Below, one piece after another: positions 61,654-64,000 of a stretch of 64,000 nt of DNA. A program made the translations under genes and the position numbers. The stretch's first letter is position 1. Every line of letters starts with the position of its first letter. The stretch is taken from assembly GCF_031755915.1 (NCBI RefSeq), contig NC_083382.1, positions 32,572,501 to 32,636,500 on the forward strand, written 5' to 3'. The notes under the pieces are model-generated. The model was not told the origin of the DNA. It saw only the letters and a list, made by a program, of their open reading frames with translations, and ran no database searches. The stretch is from Ziziphus jujuba. Its lineage: Eukaryota > Streptophyta > Magnoliopsida > Rosales > Rhamnaceae.

Positions 61654-63946
61654 TCATATATTAAATTTCTGAGGAACGCCATCATAGTCTTCATACTCTA
61701 GTTTCTGTCGCTCTCTACCAACCTGTACACTTACAAAAAAAAACTTGTTAAGTGATCAATACTTTTAACAAGAAGGAAATGCTCTAGACTCACCTTTCCA
61801 AGGTACAATGGATCACATGAGATTTGTTCATCCATACCAGTCAACTTGTTTGAAAGTGCCATTATCCTGAACAAAGGGAATAATTATAAAATTTAATGCT
61901 GTTTTATCCATTGATTAATTTTTAGCTACACAACTACAAATAAAAATATGGATCAAAACATAACTTAGACAAACTAAATACAACAGTTTAGTATAATATT
62001 CAAAGTAAGACCTTGAAAACCAGCAAAAATATTTATATTAGCAACTGGACTCACATTATGACTAGTAACAACGATAAACCTAACAACTTACCTTTGAATT
62101 GCCGAGTCAATATGTTCAATCATCTCACAGGTCTTATATTGTTCAGGATCCTCGAGAAATCTAACCATTCCATCTTTTTGATTAATTGTTGCATATATCT
62201 CACCATCTTGGATCTACAATTTGATATAGAAGTGTCAAATAACAACACGAATTTGTGATGCCAAAAGTCCATTGATAGTACATTGAAACTACCATTTGTA
62301 GAACATGCATTTCTGCTTCCTTTGCACTGCTTAGCTGCACAGTGTTGGCTATATCTTCGAGGGAGAGAGTCAAGTATGTTTGAGTCAATCTTTGAATGTT
62401 ACGCTTGTACATGGAAGCTAAAACTTGTTCTACCAATCCAAGATTGTTGTCCTGGGCCAAAAAAATTACAAGACCTGATTTAGATGGCTTAAGGTCTAAA
62501 GTAAAAGCCAAATCTATGAACTCAGAGAACCAAATTGCATCCACATATTATTCGCTCACATGTCAAACTAATTACATAAGAAATCAATAAAGAAATGAAA
62601 TAATCAGCACTTTTCAACGAACTCACACTTTCAAACTTCTCCTTGTTTGTCTGGACATAAGTCTGTAATTCTGTAATTTTTCCAGTGCCATAGCTATTTG
62701 CCAATTCAATGTAGGGCTGCTCAAAGAAGACATGTAAGACATAAAAGGATTCAACTAGAAACATAGCTCCAATAAAGATACCAAAAACTAGCATAATAAA
62801 CATGAAAAGGCAGAAAATGATTTTGAGATAAGCAAAGCACATGAACAATAGAGTTTCATAGTTATAGGTGGCATGCCAATTACAGATGGCATTATCAGAA
62901 ATTGAGTTTTTCAGTCAATTCATACAGCAATAAATCATGATTAGGTACAATATTGAAATTGTAGGAGTAAAATATGGATGTGTTAAGCACTTCACCAACT
63001 GAGACAATTGTCTTCTTAAGATATCAAAAACGTGTAATGCATGTTATGATAATGCCAGTACATCTAATAAAATGGAAGCAAAAAAGTATCAAACCGAATA
63101 AGTTGCGCTTTAACTTCTGCATTACCTGACAGAAGTTCTTTAGATTTCTCTGAGCTACAGAAGAAGTGTACTTAGGAAGACTAGTAGAGAACTGCCATCA
63201 GAAATTGAAGCAATCATCAGATTCCATTACAAGTTGATTTGAAGTATAGTTCAAGCTTCCTTCATGCCAAATTTTAAACTTTAAGTATATGGGTGAATGG
63301 GAACAAAAAGCATACTTGTCCGTGATGAATAAGAGAAACCAGAATGTATTTTTTGTATGCTTCAACTGCTATGGCATTCATAGTAGACATTGGGGCAGTT
63401 ACAACCTGAAGAATATGTTATGAGCAATTAGATATGAAGGTGTAAAGTTAGTTGAACATTGTCAAGAGAACTATCTAAATATACATACATTATGTAGAAG
63501 CTCCAATGCTTTGCTAAAACGCTTTTGTCCAATGCATATCATTCCCCTATCATGAAAACAAAGTGAAATAATGTGAGAATATTTTCTTATGCACCAAATT
63601 ACTTGAAACCTCGAGCATTTGGAATACCTTAAAGAATGATAATTTGACACATGAAAATTAATATTTCATCCCACAAAAGTGAAAAGACAATCAGCTCACC
63701 CATAATAACAATAGAGGAAAAGATCCCTTGGCTGATCAACTTCAGAAATGTCATCATGTAAAACAGACAAACCAGTTTTGTAGCATTTGGCCAACAAACA
63801 AAGAAGAAGAAATTCAGGATGCAAGGGAGTCAAATGTTCTGAGGATGTCTGAAGTTTTCTAATAGCTGTCAGCAAGGGTGCTACACCTCGCATCGGAGCT
63901 TCAAGCAACATAACTTGGTCTTTAAACCTTTTACAAACGGATATGA
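61654..63946 (-). CDS. CSN3: COP9 signalosome subunit 3 (5' part outside window)
   Basis: Nine 3' exons are visible: 63946-63700, 63546-63489, 63405-63316, 63191-63126, 62716-62627, 62451-62293, 62213-62092, 61866-61794, 61722-61654. All phases agree. The first visible exon begins inside a codon ([11 protein letters not shown]), and the 5' exons encoding roughly the first 100-120 residues lie beyond 64000. Signatures: [56 protein letters not shown], and the PCI-domain segment LYLTLS-like [26 protein letters not shown], then [10 protein letters not shown] and the C-terminal VPQKFNI. CSN3 is a scaffold subunit of the nuclear COP9 signalosome, which removes NEDD8 from cullins and controls light signalling and development. 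No lesion seen. Confidence 0.95.
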
Positions 63947-64000
63947 CTGCAGACCCAAAAGACAGAAAACAACACCCTCAGCTATCGTAAAAGACAGTAA
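63947..64000 (-). other. CSN3 intron, runs off the window
   Basis: Begins with the acceptor ctgcag (63952-63947, minus strand) of the first visible CSN3 exon; it continues beyond the window. Confidence 0.8.

Noticed and set aside
1..64000. CRISPR arrays, bacterial operons, defence islands
   Set aside because: No regularly spaced identical repeats with unique spacers; all genes are plant nuclear genes with introns.

Overview
This window is nuclear DNA of a eudicot plant. It is AT-rich, with intron-containing genes (GT..AG introns with T-rich acceptors), many TA/CA/GA microsatellites, plant-specific families (TPLATE, B3, 4CL-like, AITR-type proteins) and a Tnt1-like Copia retrotransposon. The species cannot be named from the sequence alone.

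Layout. About 1.6-4.8 kb (-): relic of an INT1-like inositol transporter. 5-15 kb: almost gene-free, holding a candidate organellar insert (10.0-10.5 kb) and a diverged triple repeat. 15.0-19.0 kb (-): two tandem intronless genes that I assign to the plant AITR (ABA-induced transcription repressor, DUF7950-like) family, each with a G-box-rich upstream region. 23.2-25.6 kb (-): full-length but broken cytochrome c1 gene with introns retained. 26.2-28.8 kb (+): kelch-repeat membrane protein. 29.9-33.1 kb (-): plastid-type SET/Rubisco-LSMT-like protein in 11 exons. 34.0-40.4 kb (+): SIN3-like pseudogene whose PAH2 intron holds a 5.75 kb Copia element with 486-bp LTRs. 42.7-45.1 and 49.6-52.0 kb (+): two peroxisomal 4-coumarate:CoA ligase-like genes, separated by a decayed Copia fragment and a frameshifted double-B3 gene. 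52.9-53.7 kb: amino-acid transporter relic. 54.7-60.5 kb (+): TPLATE. 61.7 kb to the window edge (-): COP9 signalosome subunit 3, missing its 5' exons.

The intact genes cover ABA/stress transcriptional control (AITRs), peroxisomal acyl-CoA activation (4CL-like pair), clathrin-mediated endocytosis (TPLATE), cullin deneddylation (CSN3), a plastid SET protein and a kelch protein. They do not form one pathway. From memory of Arabidopsis locus numbers, AITR / cytochrome c1 / kelch and SET / CSN3 are neighbours there too, so the order looks like ancestral synteny expanded by insertions.

I found no CRISPR array, rRNA or intact tRNA, and nothing that convincingly looks like an undescribed multi-gene system. 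The most interesting points are the duplicated AITR promoters, the young retrotransposon inside the SIN3-like intron, the SET protein lacking the usual Asn-His motif, the GC splice donor in one 4CL-like copy, and a leftover 4CL promoter block.
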